Part shown: positions 1-14,339 of the stretch, piece after piece | How the letters are laid out: each line of letters begins with the position of its first letter | Numbering within the stretch: the stretch's first letter is position 1 | DNA from: Macquaria australasica | Lineage: Eukaryota > Chordata > Actinopteri > Centrarchiformes > Percichthyidae | DNA length: 64,000 bases | Direction of reading: 5' to 3' | NCBI GenBank assembly: GCA_005408345.1 | Contig: SEMN01000177.1 | Location: 856,433-920,432, forward strand | Translations under genes and position numbers: made by a program | Notes under the pieces: model-generated | What the model saw: only the letters and a program-made list of their open reading frames with translations | The model's database searches: none | What the model was told of the DNA's origin: nothing

Positions 1-160
1 GGGTTCATCATCTTCACTCATCTCTTGTTTCTCTCTGTCTCTCTAACCTCCTCTCTTTCACCCAGACCAGTGCAACCCTCTCTTTCTGTCTGTGTTTCTG
101 TCCCTCTCACTCGCTCACATTCACACAAGCACACACATGCACACACACACATAATGGGGT
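1..160. repeat. Pyrimidine-rich run with short imperfect (CA)n
   Basis: Bases 1-115 are dominated by CT and TCTCT steps. They are followed by interrupted CA dinucleotides at about 117-152. This is low-complexity DNA; the open frame through it has no domain-like composition. Confidence 0.7.
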
Positions 161-452
161 TCATTTCACAGCACATTGCCGCCATTATTTGCCATTTCTA
201 CCGATGGCCATAATCATGGAGACTGAGATGAGTATATGCTGAAATCATTCGCCCGCCAGTCAGATCAGCCTGCCCTCAGTGTGTGTTTGTGTGTGTATGT
301 GTACAATATACTGTATGTATCCCTGTGTGTGTTTGGGTGTGTATTGTGGAAAGGTGCATGTATGTGAATGCGTATGCTATGGTGCACTTCATATTTCCAT
401 TTGTGTCCCTTTTTTTCTGTGTATTTTCTTGCATGTATAGGTACTTTGCATT

Positions 453-458
<6 letters not shown>

Positions 459-492
<34 letters not shown>
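459..492. repeat. (TG)n(AG)n microsatellite
   Basis: About 13 uninterrupted TG units pass directly into a short AG run. Looser TG-rich sequence lies upstream at 278-345. Confidence 0.95.
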
Positions 493-573
493 GTACTGTC
501 TGCAAGCATCTCCTCTTCTTGTTGGCTGATATTAAAGCGTCTAACAGCATGATTGGCTAAAGGATAATTGTCT

Positions 574-602
574 GATAATAATAATAATAATTATAATAAT
601 AG
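574..602. repeat. (AAT)n microsatellite
   Basis: ATA/AAT trinucleotide units run with one interruption (a TTA step). A (GT)n run at 680-694 and a (TA)n run at 728-742 follow within 150 bases. Confidence 0.9.
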
Positions 603-950
603 TCTTCTCCACAGAGCAAAAATCAACTAGAACAGCCTGTAGTAATGGTCACACCAAGTATTGTGCTGAGAGCTTTATTTGTGTGTGTGTGTGTTTGTGA
701 GTGTGTTTTTAGGTGTATACTCTACGAATATATATATATATAATTTGTTTGACATCTAAAAATGCTTTTAATAGTAATTTATTACTGTAACTAAAAATGT
801 TTTTTTTTCTGCAGGTCTGATGTTTCATTTCCCTTTGTTGAACAGACTTGCCTTGTAAATAAAGTTTTGAGATGCTGCTTTCTACCACTTTAATCCAATT
901 ATATTCATGTCAAACTATGATGAAGTTGTAATACAAATTATTTTTGTGCA

Positions 951-1080
951 TTTGCCTGAAGAAGGTCTAGCACCGAAACATTGCAAATAAATTTCTTTTT
1001 TGCCAGTTAGACTGTGTGCGGGAGCTTGTTTGCAACTTGTGATCTACTCGTCCCTCTCCTACGCACCTGCTTCATGAAAT
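951..1080 (+). mobile_element. Possible retroelement 3' fragment
   Basis: The stretch contains CTGAAGAAGGTC, then CCGAAACATTGC and an AATAAA signal at 986-991, followed by a TGTGTGCGGGAG tail. I remember this word order from repeats scattered through fish genomes, but cannot place it in a named family. No coding part is attached. Confidence 0.4.
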
Positions 1081-1082
1081 AA

Positions 1083-1484
1083 ATGTGCAAAGTGTTTTTC
1101 TGTTCTGATAACACAAATTATAAAATGTTATTCTTCTTTGCCCAAGTCAAGATGTTATACACAAACATTTTTCGCCAAACTTTCAGAGATAGTTGCTTTG
1201 CTTCCACTCGGTCTACAGACATCAGTGTGGTTTTCACTGAAAGATCAGAATCTGCACTTTCACACATATCTCACTCACATGCTTGTTCCTATTAGCTGTG
1301 TGATCTATCGACCTCTATTGGCCTCCATCGCTGACCAGAAGGATTTGCAACAGATTCAACAGAGCAGCACCTTCAACATAGGAGCACAAGATAAAGTGGT
1401 TCTTATGAAAGAGAAATAAGTAAGGAAAGAAACACTGTAATAAACAAATGAGGCGACAAACAGATAGAGAAGATGATATATGAG
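1083..1484. other. Unassigned unique-looking DNA
   Basis: Mixed-composition sequence. Two short overlapping open frames here show no recognisable domain, no splice context and no similarity I know. Nothing else is seen. Confidence 0.5.
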
Positions 1485-2275
1485 AAGGATGGGGAAAGAA
1501 ATAGAAAACCCACAGAGAAAGAGAGACAGACAGAGACCAAAAGAGAAGGGAGAGAGAAGGAGATCCAGGGGAGAATCGGAACAGAGATGTACAATAGGAT
1601 ATTAAGAAAGGCCCCTTTTTATAAAACTATGTTTAGGTGGAATAGAGGGGTTGAATCTTCCCTCTGGCTTCCTTGCAGTGTTATTGCAGGACTAAATAGA
1701 GATACAATTTTTTTCCCAAGGGAGACAATTTTCTCTCCGATGCTCTTTGCTCGATGTGAAGGTTGCTGTAATTTAGCTCCTCGCCTGGGGAGGAACACAG
1801 TGCCACAGCTAGGTCATCAGAAAGCATCGGTTCACTACAATGCCAAGGAGATTATTCCTCGTTTTGACGAGTTAAAAAGCCGGCCAGGAGAGGTGGAAGA
1901 GAAGTCGGCGGGAAGGAGAAAGAAGTGAAAAGAGATGACAAAAGCGGGGGAAAAGAGGAGAGGAGTGGAGAGGAGAAGAGAGGGTGAAAGGAGACAAAGA
2001 CAGAAGAGGTTAGAAGGAGACAATAGTAGATAAAAGATGAGGTGAGTAGAAAGAAGGTGTAGAGACAAAGTACAGGGGTGCAGAGGACAGAGGAGACCAC
2101 GGGGACCGAGGAAAGCAGAGAGCAAGAGTGGAGAAGAGACAAGTGGGTGTGAGATAATAAAACAAATGTGAAGATAAGAAAACTAGAGGAGAGATAAGAG
2201 GAGCTAAAAGGAGAGAGAAGACAAGGATAAGAAGGGGGGAAGAGAGTAGACGAGAAATGGTGAGAGGAGGAAACA
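1485..2275. repeat. Strand-asymmetric purine-rich (GA) tract
   Basis: The plus strand is strongly purine-biased at 1485-1575 and 1880-2275 (GAGAGG, AAGAGA, GGAGAA steps), with a more mixed insert at 1600-1875. The complementary pyrimidine strand has few stop codons, so it yields long but meaningless open frames rich in Ser, Leu and Phe. Such tracts are common in fish intergenic DNA. Confidence 0.75.
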
Positions 2276-2349
2276 TACAGCAGGTAAAACATTCAATCCT
2301 CTAGTTTCACTGTGGTAAACGCATTCACAAAATTGGGGCACAATGGTCA

Positions 2350-2500
2350 AAAATGATCCAGCAGAGGCTGGCTAATATGGTTAAAACTCTGAAATCAGTG
2401 GATCCTACAGTTCCCATAATGCATCTTTTGTTAGACCCTCCCTGCCTGGTTGACGCCAATGTCTTTCAAACTCCAGGCCTTCACTCCAGGTTGTTTTTAT
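2350..2500 (+). repeat. Interspersed repeat, copy related to 53518-53775
   Basis: Several blocks are shared in order with 53590-53760: GATCCAGCAG/GATGCAGCAG; CCCATAATGCA; TTAGACC; TCCTGACTGG-like; TCTTTCAAACT. The family is unidentified. It looks like an old dispersed repeat present at least twice in the window, in the same orientation. Confidence 0.65.
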
Positions 2501-3334
2501 CAGACTTTGACAATGAAGTCCATTTATTAAAGCTACAGGTTTCTGATTGTGAGTAATATTGCATTTTCTATGCCGTCCTGCTAGTGATATAATACCTCTC
2601 TCGCTTTCACGATGCAGAAATCTAATAGGACCAACCAATAACACATTTCACTTTAGAAAGGAAATTATGATTTCATTGAGTAGGAGACACGTTTCCTTAC
2701 TTTTAAAGGATATGTTTGGAGTCTGTCTTAATGCAGTACTTGCATGCCATATGTATGTTGAAAGTTTTATTGGTTCCTGTACGAAAGCTCCAGAAAAAGC
2801 AAGCAATTAAACCTTGAGTTTACAATACTTTATCACAGATATGTGCTCCCAAGGTCAAGAATTAATCCCCATTGTTCAAATGAGAAGAAGAAAGAAAAAA
2901 ATGAAACTTCATTTTTGGAAAACTTTCCCCAGTAGAAGATGGAGCAGCAGGGCAGCAGAACCACAACAAGAATGTAGTAAAATAGTGGGAGTAATACTAC
3001 AGGGGACTATGTGTTGTACAGTAAAGATGCAGCTGTAGAGGGATGGAGGGTGTCCAGCAGGGAACAGGAGCCGAGCAGCGGACATCATTATAATTCTAGG
3101 AAGAAGGCTGACTTATCACCTTCTAGTCCCCTGCCATGTGCTCAGTGCCCCATACTAATACACACGCACACACGCACACACTCAGCATCATCATGCTCGG
3201 TGGAAACATGACCCCGGGTCCTGCTGTGTGAATCACAACACGCATGCGGTACACAAATATGCTAATATATGCATAATCCTTCACATATGCATACATGTCG
3301 CTACACAGATGATTAGTCAATTCTACAAAGGTGA
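2501..3334. other. Unassigned DNA
   Basis: No repeat, gene or structured element is recognised. There is a short CA-rich patch at about 3160-3182. Confidence 0.5.
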
Positions 3335-3362
3335 ACACACACACACAGAGAGAGAGAGAGAG
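3335..3362. repeat. (AC)n(AG)n microsatellite
   Basis: Six AC units are followed by about eight AG units. Confidence 0.95.
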
Positions 3363-3464
3363 GGGGAGAGACTGGCATTTGACCTGTGCTGCTGCAATGA
3401 TGTTTTTGTAGGAGGGCAGCAATCTCCTGGTGTTGTTTTCATTGGCCTGTTGCTTGGTGGTAGG

Positions 3465-3496
<32 letters not shown>
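3465..3496. repeat. (CA)n microsatellite
   Basis: An uninterrupted CA run of about 16 units. Confidence 0.95.
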
Positions 3497-3499
<3 letters not shown>

Positions 3500-3610
3500 C
3501 AATGCTGTTGTCTTTTTCCTCACATACAGTCCTTCTGTTTTACACACATACATATTCTCATCCTGCCTCATGCACCCACACACATTCAGTCTCTCCATGT
3601 CCAGATGTCT

Positions 3611-3611
3611 G

Positions 3612-3656
<45 letters not shown>
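3611..3656. repeat. (CT)n(CA)n compound microsatellite
   Basis: A CT run of about nine units changes directly to a CA run of about 13 units. The open frames on both strands here are products of the repeat. Confidence 0.95.
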
Positions 3657-3660
<4 letters not shown>

Positions 3661-3774
3661 CCAGGGAGTGACACCATAGTGAACCTCTGCTCTCCTTGCT
3701 GAAGCCCCCTGTAGCTCCTAGTAATAGAAAAATAAGACAGAAGGAGAACAGACCACTGAGCCTCCCTGTAGGAT

Positions 3775-3845
3775 CAGCAGGCTGTGTACCTGACAGGTAT
3801 TCCTAAAGGTTGGGAGGTTGAATCCTGCCGGCAGAAAACTGGTAT
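3775..3845 (+). repeat. Possible tRNA-derived SINE-like fragment
   Basis: GGTTGAATCC at 3816-3825 resembles a Pol III B box (consensus GGTTCGANTCC, one base missing). It is followed by CCGGCAGAAAAC. The reverse complement of 41792-41880 has the same downstream block after a similar B-box-like sequence. No intact tRNA cloverleaf can be drawn. Confidence 0.35.
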
Positions 3846-3971
3846 GCTGACTTTCTCTCCTACTGCTCCATTTCTTATTTCACCCCAGATTATCTGCAGT
3901 ATTTAAATGTTCTTATCTTGTCTTATTTTTTATAGCACAGATGGAGAGGTCAAACATGACAAGGCCAGGTT

Positions 3972-4190
3972 TACAGTGCAGTCAAAAAGTATTAGGAAGA
4001 TAGTAGGACAGTGACACATTTTTTGTTGTGTTGCCTCAGTACTGCCTCATGTTGGATTTATAATGAAAGAATGAGGCCAAGGTTTTGATGCTCATCTTTA
4101 ATTTGAAAGTGTTTAAATCCACATCAAATGACCCAAGTAGAAACTGTTTTTATATATAGTCCCCCAGTTTTAAGAGACAGAAATGTTACG
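3972..4190 (+). mobile_element. Tc1/mariner-type MITE fragment
   Basis: It begins with TA then CAGTGCAGTCAAAAAGTATT. Blocks such as GGACAGTGACACATTTTTTG and TTTTAAGAGACAGAAATG follow; I associate these with a widespread fish non-autonomous element. The TA dinucleotide fits Tc1/mariner target use. The distal end is missing, cut off by the next repeat at about 4190. No transposase is encoded. Confidence 0.5.
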
Positions 4191-4350
4191 GTGGGAAGTA
4201 CAGGCAGCAGGGAAAGGACCCAAACGCAGACGGAGCAGGCAGACTGGTGTAGTTCAATGATTTATTGTAGTAAATGAGCTTACAGGCAGGTAGCGGAAGG
4301 TGGGTAGGCAGGCAGGTAGACAGGCAACAGGTAACAGGCAGGCAGGTCCA
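4190..4350 (-). repeat. Unclassified teleost repeat with GGCAGGTA units
   Basis: GGACCCAAACGCAGACGGAG and TTCAATGATTTATTGTA are followed by loose tandem GGCAGG/CAGGTA units to about 4345. I recall the first blocks from long dispersed fish repeats, probably read from the minus strand, but the class (LTR or other) is unresolved. Confidence 0.4.
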
Positions 4351-8380
<4,030 letters not shown>

Positions 8381-8381
8381 G

Positions 8382-8424
8382 ATGTGTGTGTGTGTGTGTG
8401 AAGGTGTGTGAAGGTGTGTGAAGG
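8382..8424. repeat. (TG)n leading into a 10-bp AAGGTGTGTG repeat
   Basis: TG units at 8382-8400 are followed by two copies of AAGGTGTGTG and a partial third. The decamer probably arose from the neighbouring (TG)n. Confidence 0.85.
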
Positions 8425-8590
8425 GCTCCTTTGAAAACAGATGAGAAGTGCTGACATCAGCAGTCATCCGGCTTTCGACACTCCTCTTCGCACACACTTA
8501 AATATGCAATGCAGATACACACACTCAGACAGCTTGCTACTCACACACAATCTCGCTCTCTCTCTCTCTCTCTCCATCTCATGGATGCTC

Positions 8591-8760
8591 AGAAGAGCCA
8601 AACCATATTAATTCACAACCCTCGTTCTGTCTAAATTGTAACCCTGTCTATCAGTCACACTCTTTCCTATCATTTGTTCTCTCTCACAAACACATCACAG
8701 ACACTGGCGAGAACCATACTAATCATATTAATTCTAAATTTTCACTCTGACTTTCTCTGT

Positions 8761-8803
<43 letters not shown>

Positions 8804-8848
8804 ACACTCATCAGAATCTGACAAGAGCCATGCTAATCATATTAATTC
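8591..8848 (+). repeat. Degenerate tandem repeat, three units of about 115 bp
   Basis: Three units share AGAGCCA/GAACCA-(TACTAAT)CATATTAATTC. The ATATTA cores are at 8605, 8725 and 8839 (spacing 120 and 114). Each is preceded by a CT- or CA-rich run; the longest, (CA)n at 8763-8808, lies before unit 3. A (TC)n run at 8551-8573 precedes unit 1. Confidence 0.75.
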
Positions 8849-9104
8849 AGTCAATAGCCCAAATCAATGGTCTTTTCCCTCTGAACTGTTGAATGTATTC
8901 AGAGCAGGTACAGACATGAGTGGGAATCTGTTATCATTTTCTTTGTCTTTTTCCAATGCAAACCTTATTCAGTCACAGTACTCATTATGGAGCAATAAGC
9001 AAGTGTGTGCTATTACCCCTGTGTACTTAAAACGTTTACTATTTTATGAAAGAAACAGATCTAAAACATCTTTAAGATGGTGGTAATGTGGGTGGAACTT
9101 ACAC

Positions 9105-9300
9105 CCAGTGTCAACATTTTTAAAATGTATGCTCTCTAGAATATCTACGCATGGCAACCTGACCTCCACACCCTTACTTTCTGTTTCGCTACACAAATGA
9201 CTGACTACTTCCTGCACTTGCACTGAGTGTTGGCATTGGAGGTAAATCGTGAAGTGCAGAATTGTGAAATATAGATGTGATTCCTAGGGATACTGTGCTG
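9105..9300 (+). repeat. Interspersed repeat, shortened copy of the 54880-55170 family
   Basis: CAGTGTCAACATTTTTAAAAT and GATGTGATTCCTAGGGATACT match blocks at 54880-55170 in the same order. The middle, including the GGTTAGGGAATGATC part seen in the other copy, is missing or replaced. A related copy lies at 19770-20110 in reverse orientation. Confidence 0.6.
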
Positions 9301-10955
9301 AAGATACAGATAAAGAGCTATTTATGCACTATAAAACATTATACATAGTTAGATGGGTCCTGCTCACGCTATACTGCTTGGGATCCAACGTCATGGCATG
9401 CTGAGTTCTGGGTATTGAGAGGAATAATCTACTAGTGCTGTAGGCTACTGCGCTCATATTTATAAAGCAACTTAGATGGGGACACATGCTAATAATTGGG
9501 CTACTTGCACTCTGAGCTTAAAGTTCTCATTTGATAGTGAATGATGTTGTTTTATGACACTTAGAACTGTAAAATGAAATGAATGACATTACAGTGATTC
9601 TAGTGTATACTGGTTATACAAATACAATCTAATACATCTTTGTTGCAAAGCACCTGAAACCATGCTCAGGCGTGTATCTTCCAGTAGTAACAGCACCAAC
9701 ATTTTCAGAACTGCAGTTGTTGATCAGCCAAAACTGTACCATGCACAGGCATGAAAAGTAACAGAAGCAGCTGTTTAAACTTGCAGGTGCAGTCATGTTC
9801 ATGTCTCTATGTGCCATCTACAGGTAAGGGAAGTAAAAGCTGCTGCAATCCTACAACTAAGTAATGTTACAGTTGTAGTTTTTGTAATTACGTTTATGTA
9901 ATAGCAAGTGCAATAAAGTGGACTGGGACTGAACATGCGTTTGTCATACTGCAAGCTTTGCACTAGCATTAAGCGTCATAACATAGCACACTGTAATAAA
10001 TGATTCTGTTGTCATGTAGATTTTAAATAATGTAGTAAAATATATTAAATATAATTGTGTCCTTGATTTTGTGGCAACTATTTAAGTAAATAACAAATAA
10101 AAATGTTTGGAATAAAATCCACTTATTCTAGTTAAATAAAACATAAGCATTCTGTTTATGTAATTCCAAATAGAGAGAATATTGAGTGAATCCAACTTAA
10201 TGTAATCAGGCAGTTTTTAATTGAAAACACTTCCTGGACAAGCACGCATTTTTTTGGATGCAGCAGGCTATCATCTAGCCACAAGATATTTGAAGAGAGT
10301 GCAGATGGCGAGTTCCCCTCTTATTCCACTTTGCTCATCCCGCAAATACTTATGTATACTTGTGTGCATCATGGCACACACCAGACACAATGTACAGATA
10401 CAAGATGTAGTCAGTCAAGGTATAGTAGCTGGGATGTGCCAATCCAGGGGGGCTGAATGTGAATTAGCACAGTGTGGTATGCTCATGTGGCACTGCACAA
10501 AGATTTACATTTCAACATCACCAGTGTATGGGCTAACATAGAATAATAGAACATATTTAACACAACATCACAGATATTTTCATTTTGGGAAAGAAACTCC
10601 AATCCAAGTCAAATAATATTAGCTACAGTGACAGCAAGTGTTTTTGTCTTTTTTGAAATTCAAACCAAATTGGTGTCACACAAAATGCCACGCAGAAATA
10701 TCCAAAGCATTCTCCTTACTGCGTAACTTAATTAAAAATATTTTATTCTTGACATTTTGACCGCTGTAGTGGTATTTATTAACCTGGCAGTTGCAGAGTT
10801 AACATCAACACCAACAGGCATTTTGTCTCAGGTCTAGTCCACGCTTCCTCCACTGGCTGAACTGGTGGCGACCAGGGGATTTGATTGGGATGAATGAGCA
10901 GGAGGACAGATAATCTCTGCAACATCTGGTGAGGAGAAGAGAACGGTTTCCCTCC
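9301..10955. other. Unassigned DNA, possible old repeat near 10090-10250
   Basis: The sequence is AT-rich between 9880 and 10220. GAATCCAACTTAATGTAATC and the adjoining TTAATTGAAAACACTTCCTG (10188-10238) remind me of a fish MITE end, but I cannot find its partner. The 106-codon frame at 10221-10541 has no recognisable domain. Confidence 0.4.
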
Positions 10956-10959
10956 ATCT

Positions 10960-11200
10960 GACACTCTGACTTCACTCTCTCCTAGTTTGTCTTTCTTATA
11001 CTACCTCCCTATGTCTTTCTCTCAATCTTTTTTCTTTTACACACTCTTCTCCTTCCTCATGCTCTCCATCTATAACTGAACTTATCTTACCCTCTCTCCA
11101 GCTCTTTCTTCCTGGCAGCCCTCATTCCTGTCTGATTCTGTCTTACAGTACGAGCTTCCTTTTCCTGCCTAGGCTTTTTTTTCTCTTTTTTTTTCTCCGC
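10960..11200. repeat. Pyrimidine-rich tract
   Basis: The plus strand is C/T-biased (CTCTCTCC, TTTCTTTT, CTTTCTT steps). The bias is opposite to the purine tract at 11485-12060. Confidence 0.75.
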
Positions 11201-11204
11201 TGCT

Positions 11205-11400
11205 TTGCTGAGATTTAATCAATTTCTCAGTTGCTGTGACTTCCATTGCTACGCCAGGCCAGCTAATTTAAATGTGAAGCATTTAAAATGTCAATTACAA
11301 GCTAATTAAATTAATGGCACAATGTGATTTAGCCATTTTGCTCCTCTCGCCCTGAGCAATGGATAAATTGTCTCGGCTCAGGAGAGGATAAAGGTTTAAA
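11205..11400. promoter_or_regulatory. Candidate conserved non-coding element (enhancer-like)
   Basis: A complex, repeat-free block lies between two low-complexity tracts. It carries homeodomain-type AT cores (TTTAATCAATTT, AGCTAATTTAAATG, CAATTACAAGCTAATTAAATTAATGG spread over about 11212-11315) next to GC-containing motifs (GCTACGCCAGGCCAGC, CTGAGCAATGG). This composition is typical of vertebrate developmental enhancers. There is no coding potential. The call is a judgement by texture; conservation has not been measured. Confidence 0.35.
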
Positions 11401-11484
11401 AATGTTTAATACAGATGCCGCTTGACTCGCATAAACACACGCACACACACAAACAGACCCCACACGACCTATGGGGAAATTGGT

Positions 11485-12060
11485 TTTAGGACAGGAGAGG
11501 AGGAAGAGGAGAGGATGGAAGGAGGAGAGGAGAGGAACGGTGGAGAGTAAACTTCAAACAGAAGGGACAAGAAAGAAGAGGAGGCTAAAATAATGAGAAA
11601 GGGGGGAGGAAGGGGTATAAAGAGATTTGTGGAAGGAAAGAAGAAAGAAGGATAAGGAAGGTACAGAGGAAAATGAGAGGTGAGAAGAGGAGAGGATTCA
11701 ATGATTGGGAGAAGAGAGCTGGAAGCAAATTGTTAGAAATAGGAGAGAAGAGGAGCAAGAAAATGACAGGAGAGAAAAGGAGTACGTGTAGGTAAAATAA
11801 GAAGAAAAGGTGGAGATATAGAGAGAAGAGGGGAAAGAAAAGTGAAAATGAAACTGCTGAAGGCATAAAAAAGGAGAGGATGAACTAGGAAAATATGTGA
11901 AAAGGTGAAATGGAAAAAAAGGCAAACATGGAAGAGAGGGGATCACAGGATGGAGAGAACAGCAGAAGAAAGGAGGAGGAATCAGGCTGAATGAAAGGAA
12001 ACACAAAGCACGAGCAGGTGAGGAAGGGAACAGAAGAAGGGGGAGACTGGCAGGACGGAG
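11485..12060. repeat. Long strand-asymmetric purine-rich tract
   Basis: About 575 bp with very few pyrimidines on the plus strand (GAGGAAGAGGAG, AAGAAAGAAGG and similar). Minus-strand open frames of 93-128 codons here are low-complexity Ser/Phe/Leu/Pro translations of the tract. Confidence 0.85.
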
Positions 12061-12523
12061 CACAGCACTCCTCACTCAGCTCCAGTCTTGTGAGCTTGTG
12101 GTAAATGGAGTATTGATTCAGAGGAGATGAGATTTTCAGAGTAAACACATAACCAAACTCTGTGCTCTGGGCCCAGTGCACTCGCTGGAGTCTTACAGTT
12201 AGTGTACAAAACATTACTAATGCCACTTTCATGTGAGGCCACTCCACTTCTGTGCACAATACACGTCTCAATTGTCTTGAGGCTCAAAACTATTTTTTTA
12301 ATCTGCTGCTGTACCTTCGGGTAGACCCTCCTATTATGACTGGAGTGAAGTGAAAGGCAAACTTTTGGGGTGGTTGAAATGAAAAACGACTTTCACTTTG
12401 TTAACCAAACATCCATGTCTATCCATCTTTCTCTACTAAAGCAGTAGAAGTTAGATTTCAGATATTTTTAAAGTCCTTTGCTGGCATAAACAAAATACTA
12501 TCCTACTTTATGTATTTGGTGTA

Positions 12524-13052
12524 TACACTATATGGCCAAAAGAATGTGAACACCAAAACATCACACTATGTCTCATTCCAAAACCATGGGCATTAATCTG
12601 CTGCTATAAAAGCCTCCAGTCTTCTGGTTTCAGGTTTTCCACCAGATGTTGGAACTGGGCTGCAGGGATTTGCTCCCATTCAGCCCCAGGAGCATTAGTG
12701 AGGTCGGCCAGTGAAGATGGTTGATAAGGCCTGGCTGGGACTCAATGTTCCAATTCACCCCAAAGGTGTTGGATGGGGTTGAGGTCAGGGCTCTGTGCAG
12801 GCCAGTCAAGTTCTTCCACACCACACTGGAAATGTTTTCTTTTTTGTCATGCTGAAACAGGAAATGGCTTTCTCTGAACTGTTGCCACACATTTGGAAGC
12901 ACACCATTGTCTAAAACATCACTGTTTGCTGTAGCATTAAGGTTTTCCTTCATTGAACCTAAGGCTGTTGGCCCAAACCATGAAAAACAGACCAGGGCCA
13001 AAAGTAAAGTAAGCATGTTGACAAGGGTGTTTAAGTGTTTTCTTATTGTCAT
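12524..13052 (-). mobile_element. Decayed Tc1-like DNA transposon
   Basis: The left end reads TA then CACTATATGGCCAAAAG, which I recognise as a fish Tc1-family terminal inverted repeat with the TA target site. The rest matches the C-terminal half of a Tc1 transposase read on the minus strand. The partner terminal repeat and the N-terminal half are missing, so the element is truncated at about 13000-13050. It cannot move by itself. Confidence 0.88.
12620..13052 (-). pseudogene. Tc1 transposase C-terminal fragment, frameshifted
   Basis: Tc1/mariner transposases cut and rejoin DNA through a DDE/DDD triad in an RNase H-like fold. The minus-strand frame here contains FGPTALGSMKENLNA, then LPNVWQQFRE and FLFQHD, matching the family block around the second catalytic Asp (the D of QHD). 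After this the frame departs from the family. The family's third catalytic block (normally near a DLNPIE motif) is only visible in another frame, around 12760-12790, showing at least one frameshift. The DNA-binding N-terminus is absent. No start is assigned because the fragment is not a functional gene. The homology is clear; the exact subfamily is unknown. Confidence 0.82.
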
Positions 13053-13554
13053 CTGTCATCACGTGGATCATGTTTATTTTCAGTGATATAATACAGATGA
13101 TTACAACAAAATGATACTGCTAGCAGAGATAGATTAGCCAACAATTGTTCTGTCAGTGTAGGCGTCCCTTTTTCCTCTATTCCAAATAAAGGCCAGCTGT
13201 TATCTCATGAAGCTCTCTCCTGTTGACATCCAGTTGAGCTTGTTACCCAGCAAGAAATTAGCTTGCGTACAGATTTCTATCTATGCAAACTTTCTAGCCA
13301 GCTGCTCAGTGTTGCCCAGGCCAAGCACGCAGCAATCGATACACACAGATCATAAAGTGAAACAGTGGTTAGGAAATCAAAATGAGGTATGGCCTTGGGC
13401 TGTGAGCTAATTACGTGCAGTTGCAGAGGGGGGTGGTGAAAACAGCTTAATTGATGTTTCTACATAAATGTTTTTCCTAGAAATCAATACCTGACTGTAG
13501 GAATGCAGGCATACAATAACACGATGAGGCTTTACATATTCTGCACTCACTAAC
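13053..13554. other. Unassigned DNA, partly enhancer-like
   Basis: A complex sequence without repeats. AGCTAATTACGTGCAG at 13405-13420 and CCAAATAAAGGCCAGCTG near 13182 give it some resemblance to conserved non-coding DNA, but less than the block at 11205-11400. Confidence 0.35.
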
Positions 13555-13755
13555 ACACTCACTTCTATACTTGTGAGTAGCCTAACAACAAATCTAACCT
13601 CTCTTAGTTTAACCCTAAAAGAAAATCTTAACTCTTAAACAGCCCCGTAAGGAAGTGAGGACCAGACAAAATGTTTTCACTTTCTATAAATCTCCTCTCT
13701 CGAAAACTCAAACTGGTCCCCACAGAGACAGAATTACAAGGGCACACACTGTAAA
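13555..13755 (+). repeat. Teleost interspersed repeat ('GTGAGGACC' type)
   Basis: TTCTATACTTGTGAGTAG, TTAACTCTTAAACAGCCC, AGTGAGGACCAGACAAAATG, ACTGGTCCCCACAGAGACAG and AATTACAAGGGCACACAC occur in order. I remember this chain from abundant fish repeats that end in CA microsatellites. The class is not known to me. Confidence 0.55.
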
Positions 13756-14335
13756 AATTATTCAAACCACTTGAACCTTTTCAGGTTGAGGTTCAGGTTA
13801 CTAAAGCACAATGACATAGAATGTTTCTGTTCCTGCGAGGTCCAAAATTTGTCTGGTTTCCAGACCGAAACTACAAAATGAAGAAAAAAAACAAAAATTG
13901 TTTTTGTCAAGTTAAGCTTGGTTGTCGTAGTAGTTCAAGCTATGGTATGACAATTGTCACTCAATGTCACCATCAACTCACCAGTGAACTAGGTGCCCAA
14001 AATACTCAACTCTAACTGACTTACTGGAAAAGTGCACACTTAATTCAACAAATGCATTTTGGCATTCCTTTGGATGTTGAGAAGAGCATATGGAGCAACC
14101 TCAGATTGGCTGAATCCACACAGTCAGTGGGCCTGTATAAAACCTATAAAGAGCAGCAAATACTAGAGGACCATTTTGGGCAATGGTAACATTGATGATG
14201 TACGTCATATGATCACATTGTACATTTTAACAGCTCTTGGATAAGAGATTCAAAAAGGTTTCAATTTTTATAGTTTAAAATGCTTGTAATTGTTCACATA
14301 CACAACATGTACTGTGACTATAGCCATACACTTTC
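13756..14335. other. Unassigned DNA
   Basis: No gene or repeat is supported. There is a short CTTGAACCTTTTCAGGTTGAGGTTCAGG hairpin-like patch spread over 13772-13799. Confidence 0.45.
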
Positions 14336-14339
14336 ACAC

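Noticed and set aside
1473..1928. 151-codon plus-strand open frame
   Set aside because: It runs through a purine-rich tract (Glu/Lys/Arg-rich start) with no domain, splice or promoter signal; stop-poor composition explains it.
3228..3671. 147-codon frame with His/Thr repeats
   Set aside because: Most of it is translated CA and CT microsatellite.
3775..3845. tRNA gene
   Set aside because: Only a B-box-like word is present; no A box at the right distance, no acceptor stem and no cloverleaf.
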